From JBFWUW01 sp050247075 (GTDB lineage Bacteria; Planctomycetota; Planctomycetia; Pirellulales; JBFWUW01), in NCBI GenBank assembly GCA_050247075.1, contig JBFWUW010000024.1, positions 25,098-89,097 of the forward strand: a stretch of 64,000 bases of DNA, written 5' to 3'. The notes below the pieces were generated by a model, which was given only the letters and a program-made list of their open reading frames with translations, was not told the DNA's origin and did no database searches. Of this stretch, positions 6,766 through 14,622 are shown one piece after another. Position 1 is the stretch's first letter. Every line of letters begins with the position of its first letter. Made by a program: the position numbers and the translations under genes.

Positions 6766-9615
6766 TTAGGGTACGTACCGAAATTCGATCGAGGCAAATA
6801 GCGATTGGTACAACGCGGCCCAACACTCGGACGCTGGCAGCCGCTCTTCATTGACGAATTGCAGACTGGCGGCAAGTTCCGCCGCCGTCGGCCCGCGGCC
6901 CAGCGTCTGCCGGAAGGCCCGCTCAATCCGCGAATTGTCGTTATCGTTCACCGATTCTTGCAGCAAAGTCTTGGCCGCCTGCGCCGCCATCTGGCGGGGA
7001 AACGGATGATTCATCAAATACAAAGCCTGCGGTGCCACCGTGCTGCTATTGCGATTGCCGACCACGGTACTGGCATCGGGAAAGTCGAAAACTTCAAACA
7101 GGTCGGGCAGCGCATTGCGAAAAATGGGCAAATAAACACTCCGCCGCGTGTAGCGGTCTTGAAAGCCAAAGTCCGATGCCAGCTTGGTGTCAAAGCCAGG
7201 CCCACCGGCGGAAAAATCAAGCTGGCCACCTACCGTCAACAAGGCATCGCGCACGGACTCGGCATCCAAGCGGCGGCGTGAAACGTGCGAGAGCAGCTTG
7301 TTCTCTGGATCAACCTCGGCGGCCCGCGGGCTGGCCATGCTCGACTGCCGGTAGGTGTGCGACAACACCAGCTTCCGTACCAGTTGCTTGGTTGACCAAC
7401 CCTCGCGGACAAATCGCACCGCCAGATCGTCCAGCAATTCGGGATGAGAGGGCATTTCGCCCGTCACGCCAAAATTGTCGGTCGTGCGAACCAGCCCCGC
7501 CCCAAACAGCCAATGCCAGACTCGATTGACATAAACCCTGGCTAGCAGCGGTTGGGCCGGGTCGGTTAGCCAGTGGGCCAGCTCGCGGCGGCCACTTTGG
7601 TTCGCCGGCATGGCAGGGGTTTCCCCCCAGCTAGCCACCTGCAAAAAGCCGCGCGGAGCCGTCTCCCCCTGATTGTGGACGCTACCCCGAATATGGACGC
7701 GGGCATCCTTGGCCTCTGGCTCTTCGATCACGGAGATTGCCATGTCGCGCGGCGGAGCGGCGGCTTGCAACTGCTTGAGTTGCCCTTCTAGCTGCTTGAG
7801 CGTGGCGGCCAAGGCCAGGGCCTCGGCCGATGGCTCTTCCACTGGCGGCTTGTCCGCGCTGGGCGATGCCGCATCGGGTGCATCGACCGGAACAAACAGC
7901 ACGGAATCGGCCGTGACGTGCCCGCTGGTCCCCTCGGTAGTGACCATGACATAGCCTTGCCCATTCATTTCAAACCGATGGCGTCCCAAGCTGACGAACA
8001 GGCTGTCGATCGGCGGGGCCGATTGCTGGTTGACCAGAATGGTTTTCTCGCCATCGGCGCTAAACACCGTGACGGGGACCGCCGCGGAACGACTGCCACC
8101 TGGCGTGTAAGACAAGCGAATTTCATACACGCCAGCCGCCGGAAGTTGCGGGGCGAAGGTGAGCGTTTTTTCTCCCTTGCCGGCCGCGTCATCGTGGATA
8201 TAGCCATCCCCCACAAAAGGCTTGACGACTTGCGAAGGTTTCCACGCGCCGACCTTGGTGGCCTGGGAGTCATCAACCACCACGCCAGGCAGATCGGCGA
8301 TCGCCACCACGCCGTTTGCGGCTGGCAGGGCGGCATCCGCCAGCTTTTTGATTTCGCCCACGCGGGCCTGCAAGTAGGCCAGTTGCTGGTCGTATTCCTT
8401 TACCGCTGCCTCCCGTTCGGGCGACATCGGCAGGGGCACCTCCAGCCATTGAGAGACGTTGGAATGTTCCAACGTGCGGGAGTTCTTGAGAATACCAGCC
8501 AGGCCGTAATAGTCGCGGGTCGGAATCGGATCAAACTTGTGGTCGTGGCAGCGGGCACAACCAATGGTTTGCCCCAGAAAAGCCTTGCCGATCGTGTCGA
8601 GTTGTTCGTCGACGACATCCATCACCAGTTGCTGCTTGTCTTGCTCCTCTAGATTGGTGTTGCCCAAGACCAAAAACGTGGTGGCGATCAATTTACGGCG
8701 CCGCACTTCGAGAGAATCTCCTTCGCTCATCAACAGGTCGCCGGCGATCTGCTCGCGAATGAATTGATCCAGGGGAAGGTCATCGTTGAACGCGGCGATA
8801 ACATAATCCCGGTACCGCCAGGCATCCTTGAGAATAAACCCGCGTAGCGTGAGCGATTCGGCATACCGCGTGATATCGAGCCAGTGCCGTCCAAATCGCT
8901 GGCCAAACAGGGGAGAGGCCAGCAGGCGATCGACCAGCCGTTCGTAGGAGTCCGCGGAATCGTCGGCCAGAAAGGCGTCGATCTCCTCGGGTGTGGGGGG
9001 CAACCCCAGCAGGTCATAATAGAGCCGGCGCACAAGTACCGCCCGCTGGGCATCGTCCGCGGGTGACAACTGCCTGGCTTCCATCGCGGCCAGCACGAAC
9101 CGATCAATCTCGTTCAACGGCCAAACACTATTGGCGGTGGCTGGGGGCAGATGCGGCTGTGGGGGCTGGTAGCACCAAAATTGCCGCCCTTGTTCCAGGT
9201 CGATTGCACGGCGCGTGGCGGTCGTTGCAGCCTCCGTCCGCGGATCCGCGGCACCCCGTTCAATCCAGGTGACAAAGTCGGCCACCACATCGTCGGGCAG
9301 GCGTCCTTGCGGCGGCATCTCAAACGATTCATACCGCAGCGCGGCAATCAGCAGGCTTTCGTCCGGTTTGCCGGGCACCACGGCAGGGCCGGTGTCTCCA
9401 CCCGCCAGCAGGCCGGCTTGCGAATCGACCAGCAGCCCCCCCTTTAGCTGATTCTCCGCCACCGCCTTCGCGGAATGGCAGCCCTGGCAATGCTCCACCA
9501 ACACCGGCCTAATCCTGCGCTCGAAGAATTGCATATCCTCCGGCGTCGGCGGCGCGGCAGCAGCGGCCAACGGCCCCAGCAGCAGGCAGAAGCATCCCAG
9601 CGGAAGTAACTTCAT
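6766..9615 (-). CDS. PSD1 and planctomycete cytochrome C domain-containing protein (DUF1549/DUF1553)
   Basis: 949-residue exported protein with a signal peptide (MKLLPLGCFCLLLGPLAAAAA). PSCyt1 starts at about residue 25 and has a haem-type C43QGC46H47. DUF1549 follows (NEIDRFVLAAMEARQLSPA, LLGLPPTPEEID, FGRHWLDITRYAES), with a second CARCH motif near residue 356. A golvesin-like beta domain lies in the middle (about 490-590, YEIRLSYTPGGSRS), and DUF1553 is C-terminal (HWLTDPAQPLLARVYVNRVWHWLFG through LYLMNHPF). It leads a likely operon with the DUF1501 and cls genes. The two CxxCH motifs argue for covalent c-type haem and an electron-transfer role outside the cytoplasm; the substrate is unknown. 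Confidence 0.95.
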   Translation of the reverse strand: MKLLPLGCFCLLLGPLAAAAAPPTPEDMQFFERRIRPVLVEHCQGCHSAKAVAENQLKGGLLVDSQAGLLAGGDTGPAVVPGKPDESLLIAALRYESFEMPPQGRLPDDVVADFVTWIERGAADPRTEAATTATRRAIDLEQGRQFWCYQPPQPHLPPATANSVWPLNEIDRFVLAAMEARQLSPADDAQRAVLVRRLYYDLLGLPPTPEEIDAFLADDSADSYERLVDRLLASPLFGQRFGRHWLDITRYAESLTLRGFILKDAWRYRDYVIAAFNDDLPLDQFIREQIAGDLLMSEGDSLEVRRRKLIATTFLVLGNTNLEEQDKQQLVMDVVDEQLDTIGKAFLGQTIGCARCHDHKFDPIPTRDYYGLAGILKNSRTLEHSNVSQWLEVPLPMSPEREAAVKEYDQQLAYLQARVGEIKKLADAALPAANGVVAIADLPGVVVDDSQATKVGAWKPSQVVKPFVGDGYIHDDAAGKGEKTLTFAPQLPAAGVYEIRLSYTPGGSRSAAVPVTVFSADGEKTILVNQQSAPPIDSLFVSLGRHRFEMNGQGYVMVTTEGTSGHVTADSVLFVPVDAPDAASPSADKPPVEEPSAEALALAATLKQLEGQLKQLQAAAPPRDMAISVIEEPEAKDARVHIRGSVHNQGETAPRGFLQVASWGETPAMPANQSGRRELAHWLTDPAQPLLARVYVNRVWHWLFGAGLVRTTDNFGVTGEMPSHPELLDDLAVRFVREGWSTKQLVRKLVLSHTYRQSSMASPRAAEVDPENKLLSHVSRRRLDAESVRDALLTVGGQLDFSAGGPGFDTKLASDFGFQDRYTRRSVYLPIFRNALPDLFEVFDFPDASTVVGNRNSSTVAPQALYLMNHPFPRQMAAQAAKTLLQESVNDNDNSRIERAFRQTLGRGPTAAELAASLQFVNEERLPASECWAALYQSLFASIEFRYVP

Positions 9616-9943
9616 GATGATTCCCGAATCGACCTTGCGCGGCGAACATCAATGGCGATGCAATCGCCTCCCCAAGTCAGCGGTAACTCAAGACATCCCT
9701 TCCCGTGCCAGCTCGCGCGCGACAAACTAGGGCGTTTCTGGCCACGAAATGCCAAAACTTTATTGTAAGACGACGGCAAAAAGGATGATAGGCCCGAAGC
9801 AACTTCCCAATCAGTAGGTTCCGCCTGCCGGGCGGAACCTGTCAGTGGATAGGACCTCTTCCATCCAAAGAAGCGTGACAGCAATTTCGCGCGACACCAG
9901 ATAATCCGCCTCCCGAAACATCATACGCGCGAAGCGCCCTCGT
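9616..9943. other. Gene-free stretch between PSD1 protein and DUF2330 protein
   Basis: About 330 bp upstream of both the PSD1 operon and downstream of nothing on the plus strand. A 90-codon minus frame across 9612-9884 has no recognisable protein character and is not called. The only clear structure is the perfect hairpin at 9816-9840. No convincing promoter was found for the PSD1 operon. Confidence 0.6.
9816..9840. repeat. Hairpin repeat, AGG..CCGCC / GGCGG..CCT family, copy 1
   Basis: AGGTTCCGCC (9816-9825), loop TGCCG, GGCGGAACCT (9831-9840): a perfect 10-bp stem. Read on the minus strand it aligns with 13199-13223, including the following CTACTG-like flank, so it is a dispersed family. 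There is no T-run, so it is not a classical terminator. Confidence 0.8.
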
Positions 9944-11017
9944 CTACGCCGTGCGGGCTAGTCTTCGACTTCGCCAGACCAAAGGCAGCACCACCATCGC
10001 GGCCAGGGCGAATAGGGCCAGGTCGCCGGGTACGGGCGTTGAGACGTAGTGTACGACCGGCGGCCGTTGCAACTCATCTTGCTGCGCGCTGGGAGCAAAA
10101 TAGAGATCGGCCGGCGCTATTTCGTAGGGCCAATGGTCCTCGAATTCCGTCAGCCACCACTGCGTCGGGCCGGTTGCTTCCGGCAACCGTAAGAGTTGCA
10201 GAATCTTCTGGCGATTCTCGTCGCTCAATTTGCCGGCCCAGGCGGCCTGGCCGGTCCAAGGCCGCGCTGGGGTTAACTCGCCGTCGTACCGGGCCTCGCC
10301 CAGAAAATAGATCCGCAACAGCCGACTGCTCGCGCCCAGCGTTTCGGCCGATTGGCTGGAGTCGGGCTCGCGATAGGGGAACAGCGGCCGGTCGGTCTGG
10401 AAGGATATCCGCAGGGCGGCGGCAGCCACCTGTCGGTTTTCCGCCTGCGATTCATCCTTGGCTACCTTGAGGGCTGTAAACTTCCAGTTTTGTTCGACAT
10501 ACGGCTTCGCCCAGGCTTCGACTTCCGGCGAAAAGGCATAGCCGTTCTCCCGCAGCCAATCGACCAAGGCGGTTGTGGAGTCGGATTCCAATACCACGGC
10601 GGCGAAGCCCGCGACTTGCTTCTCCTCCAACACGCGGACCGCTTCTTTCGTGGTAGGTGCGGCAAGGGGCGGCGCGGAACCGCACCCGCACCCCAGGCCC
10701 TGCCTTGGCCGAGAGACAAGCCGGACTTCGGGCGCGGTGATCGCGGCCAAAAACGGAAACGCGGCATTGCCCGACTCTTCCAGTTCGGGCTGAGAGGGGG
10801 AAGGTACCAGAAAGCCGAAATCGTCGACCTCGCTCTTGAACGACGCCTGACGGATAAAGTGCTGCGTCTGGCGGGCTGCATCCCAAAGAATGGCCACCGT
10901 CTGGTCGGCATTGACCACTGCCCGGCCCGACGGCGGCGCAGGGCAACACGCGGGCGAGTGCGACACCATCGCCGCGACGGCGGCCAAAGGCAACGTCAAC
11001 CAGGCACGAACATGCAT
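9944..11017 (-). CDS. DUF2330 domain-containing membrane-anchored protein
   Basis: 357 residues with a signal peptide (MHVRAWLTLPLAAVAAMVSHSPA) followed by CCPAPPSGRAVVNADQTVAILWDAARQTQHFIRQASF, the conserved opening of DUF2330 proteins (cysteine-rich start, then QxxxIxWD). A GCGCGSAP cysteine cluster lies near residue 115. The C-terminus has one membrane helix (about 330-350) ending in basic residues RSRRLARTA, so the bulk of the protein is outside the membrane and tail-anchored. Its function is not known. It is a lone minus-strand gene, with no close neighbour on either side. Confidence 0.88.
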   Translation of the reverse strand: MHVRAWLTLPLAAVAAMVSHSPACCPAPPSGRAVVNADQTVAILWDAARQTQHFIRQASFKSEVDDFGFLVPSPSQPELEESGNAAFPFLAAITAPEVRLVSRPRQGLGCGCGSAPPLAAPTTKEAVRVLEEKQVAGFAAVVLESDSTTALVDWLRENGYAFSPEVEAWAKPYVEQNWKFTALKVAKDESQAENRQVAAAALRISFQTDRPLFPYREPDSSQSAETLGASSRLLRIYFLGEARYDGELTPARPWTGQAAWAGKLSDENRQKILQLLRLPEATGPTQWWLTEFEDHWPYEIAPADLYFAPSAQQDELQRPPVVHYVSTPVPGDLALFALAAMVVLPLVWRSRRLARTA

Positions 11018-11290
11018 TGCGGCACCCTCCGCGGGGAATCTTGGTTAGACGTACTGCTCCCTTCAATATTGGAGTCGTCGATGTTGGGAAATATTCCCGA
11101 AGAACGGCAGTTGGCCGAGAATTGGCCAATGGACAGTCTTCTTGCCGCCCGCCCAATGAGCGTTTGCGAGGTCTTGCAACGTCAATCTTCAAAGTGCCAA
11201 GAGATGCACCTGTGAGGTAAAGTATGCTCCTGGCTAGGGGCAACTTCTCGGAATCGATTAGCCTCGGTCGCTTTGGATGGGACGAGACGT

Positions 11291-12586
11291 TCACAGCAAT
11301 TCGGTGACGTTTTCGCGTTCTTCCAACACATACCTTGGCCGGCCGGTGAAGTCGGGGAAAGTCATGGCGGGATCGATCCCCAAGTGCTGATAGACCATGC
11401 TGATCACGTTTTGCGGACGATATGGCGCGGAAGTCACCGCTCCCGCGTGCTTGTCGGTCGCTCCGATGACTTGCCCCATGCGGTATTTACCTCCAGAAAG
11501 GACCACGCTGTTTACCGCCGGCCAGTGGTCGCGGCCCCCCATGGAATTCACTCTCGGCGTGCGGCCAAATTCGCCCATCGCCACCACCAAGACCTTCCGC
11601 GTTAGCCCGCGATCGTGCAGGTCGTCGATCAAGGCCGAGATGGCTGCATCGTACATGGGCGCGCGGATCGATATCTGTTGCGCTAAATTCTGGTGGTCGT
11701 CCCAGTCAAACATGCGGACGACCGCGAATGGTACGCCCGCTTCCACCAATCGCCGCGCCAACAACACCCGTTGCCCCAGAATATTTCGACCGTAGCGTTC
11801 CCGCGTCTGTGAGCTTTCGGATGCGATATCAAACGCCTTTCTGGCTTGTTCGCTGGTAATCAACCGCAGCGCTTGCTCGGAGAAGGCATCCAATGCCTCG
11901 GCCTGGCGATATCCGTGCGCCAGGTGTTGAACCGACTCAAAGTCCTGGCGTAGTTTGCGCCGGTCATCCAGTCGATCTGGCGAAAGGGTGTCCAGCAACT
12001 TCAGATTTCCGACGCTGAATGCGTCACTGTTCGGATCATCGTTGACCGCGAAGTGGTGGTGTTGGACACCCAGCCAATGCGCGCCCGCATAACCATGATG
12101 CTGGGGAAGTGAGACGTAGGACGGAATGCCAGACCGCCCGATGCCCCGGACCCGCGAGACCACCGCCCCAATGCTGGGCATTTCACCGCCGCGTGCCTTG
12201 CCGCCGTCCCGCAAGTCGTAGCCCGTTTCAACGATGTGTTCCGCGATGTGGCTGGCTTGCTCGTGGTGGACCGAGCGAATGACCGCTATGCGATCGGCTC
12301 TGCTGGCCTGCCGTGGAAGCAGTTCGCAAAACTGGACGCCCGGTATGCTCGTGGCAATCGGACGAAAGTCGCCACGGTACTCCAGGGGCGCAGAGGGCTT
12401 GGGATCGTAAGTTTCATGCTGTGCTGGGCCGCCTCCCAAAGTGATAAAAATGACCGCCGTGTCGTCAGATTCGGCAGCCATGGCCCGCATTCGCAAAACA
12501 TCGGCGAGCGTTAACCCGGCCAGCGTGCCAGAAAACGCCTGAAGAAATCTACGCCGGCCATGTGCGAGAGCTTGCCTTCGTAGCAT
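11291..12586 (-). CDS. DUF1501 domain-containing protein (second copy)
   Basis: 431-residue DUF1501 protein with a Tat-like start (HGRRRFLQAFSGTLAGLTLADVL). Conserved blocks are AVIFITLGGGPAQHETYDPKPSAPLEYRGDF, CELLPRQASRADRIAVIRSVHHEQASH, and KVLVVAMGEFGRTPRVNSMGGRDHWP, ending in PRYVLEERENV. The start at 12586 is favoured over the upstream ATG by a good AGGAG ribosome-binding site 6 bases before it. Unlike the copy at 5331, it has no PSD1 partner in the window. Related more closely to the copy at 42038 (same YRGxFRPIAT, GRDHWP and YQHLGIDP blocks). Confidence 0.93.
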   Translation of the reverse strand: MLRRQALAHGRRRFLQAFSGTLAGLTLADVLRMRAMAAESDDTAVIFITLGGGPAQHETYDPKPSAPLEYRGDFRPIATSIPGVQFCELLPRQASRADRIAVIRSVHHEQASHIAEHIVETGYDLRDGGKARGGEMPSIGAVVSRVRGIGRSGIPSYVSLPQHHGYAGAHWLGVQHHHFAVNDDPNSDAFSVGNLKLLDTLSPDRLDDRRKLRQDFESVQHLAHGYRQAEALDAFSEQALRLITSEQARKAFDIASESSQTRERYGRNILGQRVLLARRLVEAGVPFAVVRMFDWDDHQNLAQQISIRAPMYDAAISALIDDLHDRGLTRKVLVVAMGEFGRTPRVNSMGGRDHWPAVNSVVLSGGKYRMGQVIGATDKHAGAVTSAPYRPQNVISMVYQHLGIDPAMTFPDFTGRPRYVLEERENVTELL

Positions 12587-12867
12587 GTTCGCTCCTGATG
12601 GATCGATCGGAGGAGGGAATAGAACCAACTTCGCACGGATCGGAACGGTGGTCGGCTATCCTTCAAAAGCCAAGCAAGAGAGACCACGGCATTCAAGCCA
12701 TGACTGCTTTGGTAACTAAGCACACCGTCTCGGTCAATAGTGGGGATGGATGAGGGGACATCCGAGTCGTCGAATCAATACGTCTCCGCCAGTACGGGCT
12801 GCGGATTTTAATGTATCCGAAGGGTAGGCGTTCCCAGCAGAGGACGGATCGCTGTCACCACAGCGAG

Positions 12868-13053
12868 CTAGTCGTCGTCGAAGTCGTGCCCATCTTCTAG
12901 GGTAATGCTGGTCAGCAGAGTAAGGAATGCCACGATGAAGACCGTTCCTGCGGTTGCAAGCGAATCGGAGAATACGTAGGCCAGAAGCGCACAGATTGCC
13001 GAGGCTATTCCAAAAATGAGCAATAGAACTCGCAGATAGAGGCGCCCCATCAT
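12868..13053 (-). CDS. Small membrane protein, hypothetical (61 aa)
   Basis: 61 residues: two consecutive hydrophobic helices (about 6-27 LRVLLLIFGIASAICALLAYVF and 32-50 ATAGTVFIVAFLTLLTSITL) then a strongly acidic tail LEDGHDFDDD. This composition is convincing for a small two-helix membrane protein, but the ribosome-binding site is weak and no family is recognised. It is isolated between the DUF1501 gene and a DUF883-like gene. Confidence 0.5.
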   Translation of the reverse strand: MMGRLYLRVLLLIFGIASAICALLAYVFSDSLATAGTVFIVAFLTLLTSITLEDGHDFDDD

Positions 13054-13198
13054 GGCAAGTCTAACCTAGTTCGATCAGTAGGCCTGCTTTGTGGCGTGGC
13101 CGATCACCGACCGTACCCGCCTTTCAGTATACGAAGGCCCAGTTGCCCGGTCGCCGTTCAGCTCTTGATGACGGTAGCACCCGTAGAATATTGCCTCC

Positions 13199-13223
13199 AG
13201 GCCCCGCCCGGCAGACGGGGCCT
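13199..13223. repeat. Hairpin repeat, AGG..CCGCC / GGCGG..CCT family, copy 2
   Basis: AGGCCCCG (13199-13206) pairs with CGGGGCCT (13216-13223). The core GCCCGGCAG and the trailing CTACTG match the reverse complement of 9816-9840. The stem bases differ in a compensatory manner (TT/AA in one copy, CC/GG in the other), which means the fold rather than the sequence is conserved. Confidence 0.75.
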
Positions 13224-13256
13224 ACTGTAGATTCTCCTCATTTCTTCTGCGCGCAA

Positions 13257-13619
13257 TTATCGCCGGCACAGGGTCATGCCTAGCAGTAGGCCCACGCCAC
13301 CCGCCGCTAGTACGCTTTGCACGGGCCTGGTTCGCACGAATTCGGTGATTTGGTCCAGCCGCCTAAGGGCGGTGTCAGCCGAAAAGGTTGGCTCCGCCGT
13401 TTCGCGGGGGCGGGCTGCTGGATCGGGCGAGTATGCGGAGGCGGGCTGGCGGGCCGCAGCGGTTTGCTCCGCCGCCGCAGCGCGAAACTCTTCCATCTTC
13501 TGGCGGGCTGTCTGGCCTAGCAGCCGGCCCAATTCGGTCAGGCCTTGCCGCAGTTGCTGCACGGTGTCGCGAAGTTCATCGCCCGGCTGGCCGCCGGCAT
13601 CGAAGTGGTTGTTCCGCAT
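13257..13619 (-). CDS. DUF883-like membrane-anchored protein (ElaB/YqjD type)
   Basis: 120 residues: an amphipathic, Gln/Ala-rich helical N-terminal half (DELRDTVQQLRQGLTELGRLLGQTARQKMEEFRAAAAEQ), a low-complexity middle, and a single C-terminal helix RPVQSVLAAGGVGLLLGMTLCRR. Long helix plus a VRxxPxxSVLxAxGxGxLLG anchor is the layout of ElaB/YqjD/DUF883 proteins, which sit in the inner membrane and in enterobacteria bind ribosomes. The role here is unproven. ATG 13619 is preceded by AGGAG at a 9-base distance. Confidence 0.82.
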   Translation of the reverse strand: MRNNHFDAGGQPGDELRDTVQQLRQGLTELGRLLGQTARQKMEEFRAAAAEQTAAARQPASAYSPDPAARPRETAEPTFSADTALRRLDQITEFVRTRPVQSVLAAGGVGLLLGMTLCRR

Positions 13620-13859
13620 GATCTCAAGCTCCTTGAACGGTTAAGGGGATTGGCGCGATGATATTACAGCTCCACCCGTATATTCGCTGTAACTTGTGTA
13701 TTATCGGCTGGTTTGGCCAGAACGGCAACGTCGTCGGCCTTGGCTGCTAGTTCAGGGGCGGGGGCGCGGCTACAATTAAGCCGATTGGCGGACTTTGCCC
13801 AAAGCCCCAAACTTGTTTTACCCGCACTGTTTTTTTCCCAAACCGTGGGAGCTACTCCA

Positions 13860-14402
13860 ATGAAATGCCCGCTGCCAGCGATTTTGTCCCTTGCCCTGTC
13901 GTGTTTGTTGTGGAATGGCCCCGTCGCCGCCGAGGATGCGCCCGACAATTCCATTGAAGCGGGCGACTACAAACTGGCCGCGCCAGAAGCCTGGAAGCGC
14001 GAGAAGCCCCGCAACCGCATCATCGAACAAGAATTCTCGGTCCCCGCGGCCGAAGGGGACGAAACCCCAGGCCGGATTACCATGATGTTCTCTGGCGGCT
14101 CGCTGGACGACAACCTGGACCGATGGAAGGGCCAATTCAAGCAGATCGACAAGGCCAAGGATGTCGAGAAGCACAAGATCGCCGATCTCGATCTGCATAT
14201 CTTGGACATTACCGGCACGTTCGTCGATAAGCCCGCCCCTTTTGCGCCGGGCGTAGACCGTGAAGGCTACCGCATGTTGGGGGCCATCATCGAGATGGGC
14301 AAGTCCAACTACTTCATCAAATTCTACGGTCCCAAGGCGACCGTGGAGGAACATGCCGACGAATTCAAGAAGCTGCTCGACAGTTTGAAGAAGGCCGAGT
14401 AG
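13860..14402 (+). CDS. Secreted hypothetical protein (180 aa)
   Basis: Signal peptide MKCPLPAILSLALSCLLWNGPVAAE, then a compact alpha/beta domain: YKLAAPEAWKREKPRNRIIEQEFSVP, GRITMMFSGGSLDDNLDRWKGQF, ILDITGTFVDKPAPFAP, and KSNYFIKFYGPKATVEEHADEFKKLLDSLK. The alternation resembles planctomycete exported proteins that carry a PsbP/photosystem-like or lipoprotein-like domain, but I cannot name the family. GGGAG precedes the ATG at 13860, so the open frame extending to 13713 is ignored. Likely periplasmic. Confidence 0.85.
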   Translation: MKCPLPAILSLALSCLLWNGPVAAEDAPDNSIEAGDYKLAAPEAWKREKPRNRIIEQEFSVPAAEGDETPGRITMMFSGGSLDDNLDRWKGQFKQIDKAKDVEKHKIADLDLHILDITGTFVDKPAPFAPGVDREGYRMLGAIIEMGKSNYFIKFYGPKATVEEHADEFKKLLDSLKKAE

Positions 14403-14434
14403 GGAACTGGCCCGGAATGACTTCCGCGGTTTTT

Positions 14435-14541
14435 CTCCCGCTCTTCCTGGGAGAGGGCCGGGGTCAGGGTTCCCGCGTGCTGGAAGATCGTTCGTCGCGT
14501 CCCCTCTCCCCAACCCTCTCCCGGAGTACCGGGCGAGGGAG
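14435..14541. repeat. CCCTCTCCC element, copy 1 (about 107 bp)
   Basis: The ends carry CTCTCCC/GGGAGAGG blocks and internal palindromes (CCCTCTCCCGGAGTACCGGG). The element is homologous, in inverted orientation, to 18481-18585: both end regions align closely while the central 30-40 bases differ. It lies between a secreted-protein gene and the ATPase gene. Confidence 0.75.
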
Positions 14542-14622
14542 TTATTAATTGAATCCGTTTCGGACCATTTCCTCAGGACCGACCGAAGAGTAACTCTTCC
14601 ATAGCCCTCGTTTCAAGACCGC

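Noticed and set aside
9612..9884. 90-codon minus frame before the PSD1 gene
   Set aside because: Overlaps the PSD1 start, has no ribosome-binding site and contains the hairpin repeat.
10452..11294. 280-codon minus frame overlapping the DUF2330 gene
   Set aside because: Out of frame with a gene that has a signal peptide, TM anchor and family motifs.
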